Source: Pseudozyma flocculosa PF-1
Lineage: Eukaryota; Basidiomycota; Ustilaginomycetes; Ustilaginales; Ustilaginaceae
Direction: 5' to 3'
Length of the DNA stretch: 64,000 nucleotides
NCBI RefSeq assembly: GCF_000417875.1
Contig: NW_006920887.1
Span: 221,385-285,384 of the forward strand
Part shown: piece after piece, positions 63,556 to 64,000 of the stretch
Layout of the letters: each line of letters starts with the position of its first letter
Numbering within the stretch: position 1 is the first letter of the stretch
Notes under the pieces: model-generated
The model's input: the letters and a program-made list of their open reading frames with translations, nothing else
Told to the model about the DNA's origin: nothing
Databases searched by the model: none
Program-made: the position numbers and the translations under genes

Positions 63556-64000
63556 TTAGCCCACGACCTTGGCAAACCATCGCTTGACCGACTTGGCCTT
63601 CTTGGGCCCCTTGCTGCGGCCTCCGCCGCTGCCGCGGGTCGACGCGGTCGACGAGACGTCGCCCACCTCGTCGTCGTCGTCGTCGTCGACATCCGCGTTG
63701 TCCTCGGCATCGCTGCCGAGGTGCACGGCAGCGCACGGGATATCGACGCCGTCGTAGACGTGCAGGCCCGTCTGGAGGCTCGCCGAGATCGTGTAGCGCC
63801 GATCGCCCATCCTCCGCACGCCCGCCGCCTCCTGGCCGTCGTCGTCATGGCCGTCCTCTGTGGCGCTGGCCGAGTCGTGGTCCGACTGCTCCTGCAGGAT
63901 GCTGAGCGAGTTGGGCGCGCAGACGGGCGACGAGGGCGGCGACGGGATGGGAGGCGGCGAGGGGGCATGACGACGGTGCGCCTGCCGCGGCGTCAGCCCG
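63556..64000 (-). CDS. Hypothetical protein (5' partial at window edge)
   Basis: The minus-strand frame is open to the right edge and ends at 63556; 147 residues are visible. The visible part begins with a Pro/Ser-rich stretch, then SLSILQEQSDHDSA-like acidic sequence. An ordered segment follows (RRMGDRRYTISASLQTGLHV, YDGVDIPCAAVHLG), then an Asp-run and a basic tail ending KRWFAKVVG. No family recognised. The ordered segment suggests a real gene whose main body lies outside the window. Confidence 0.55.
   Translation of the reverse strand, partial: GLTPRQAHRRHAPSPPPIPSPPSSPVCAPNSLSILQEQSDHDSASATEDGHDDDGQEAAGVRRMGDRRYTISASLQTGLHVYDGVDIPCAAVHLGSDAEDNADVDDDDDDEVGDVSSTASTRGSGGGRSKGPKKAKSVKRWFAKVVG

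Overview
This window is eukaryotic and fungal. It is GC-rich, and its genes carry short GT-AG introns with GTGAGT-like donors. The gene content (a Dsl1/Zw10 tether, CRIPT, MAK16, NOP12, SGT2, PXMP4, an Rlm1/MEF2-type MADS factor, a divergent G-alpha subunit) fits a basidiomycete. A smut-lineage (Ustilaginomycotina) genome is my best guess, but that is inference from style and content, not from a database match. I built exon models by hand from splice signals, reading phase and family conservation. I see no operons, CRISPR arrays, viral genes or intact transposons, and no tRNA or rRNA gene that I could support.

Layout. 1-1942 (+): partial DSL1/ZW10-like vesicle tether. 2297-4672 (-): nine-exon amidase. 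5198-5788 (+): CRIPT zinc-ribbon protein. 6545-7408 (+): phosphoglycerate mutase. 8906-15589 (+): a 2,054-residue protein with three START-like lipid-binding regions and a C-terminal membrane anchor. 15710-18099 (-): an atypical G-alpha with a large helical-domain insertion and altered nucleotide-binding motifs. 21387-25133 (-): a 1,248-residue unknown. 25.1-30.8 kb: gene-poor, repeat-rich, with one assembly gap. 30782-31943 (-): MAK16. 33338-36034 (-): Ser/Thr-rich single-pass membrane protein. 38183-39325 (-): PXMP4-like peroxisomal membrane protein. 39.3-41.2 kb: repeats and a second assembly gap. 41197-43089 (-): another single-pass membrane protein. 44891-47590 (+): NOP12. 48076-49185 (-): unknown. 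50068-52317 (-): MFS exporter. 52.3-56.4 kb: gene-poor. 56401-58653 (+): MADS-box factor. 59656-60771 (+): SGT2. 62120-63289 (+): unknown. 63556-64000 (-): partial unknown.

The genes are mostly housekeeping and unrelated to each other: ribosome assembly (MAK16, NOP12), membrane traffic and tail-anchored protein targeting (DSL1, SGT2), glycolysis, peroxisome membrane. A signalling and cell-surface group stands out (G-alpha, two membrane proteins, MADS factor). No biosynthetic or other gene cluster is evident. The most notable items are the G-alpha (P-loop GQAGAGKT, DVGGS in place of DVGGQ, about 175 extra residues), the triple-START membrane protein, the split RRM of NOP12, and a roughly 200-base block of unusual DNA structure motifs at the second assembly gap.
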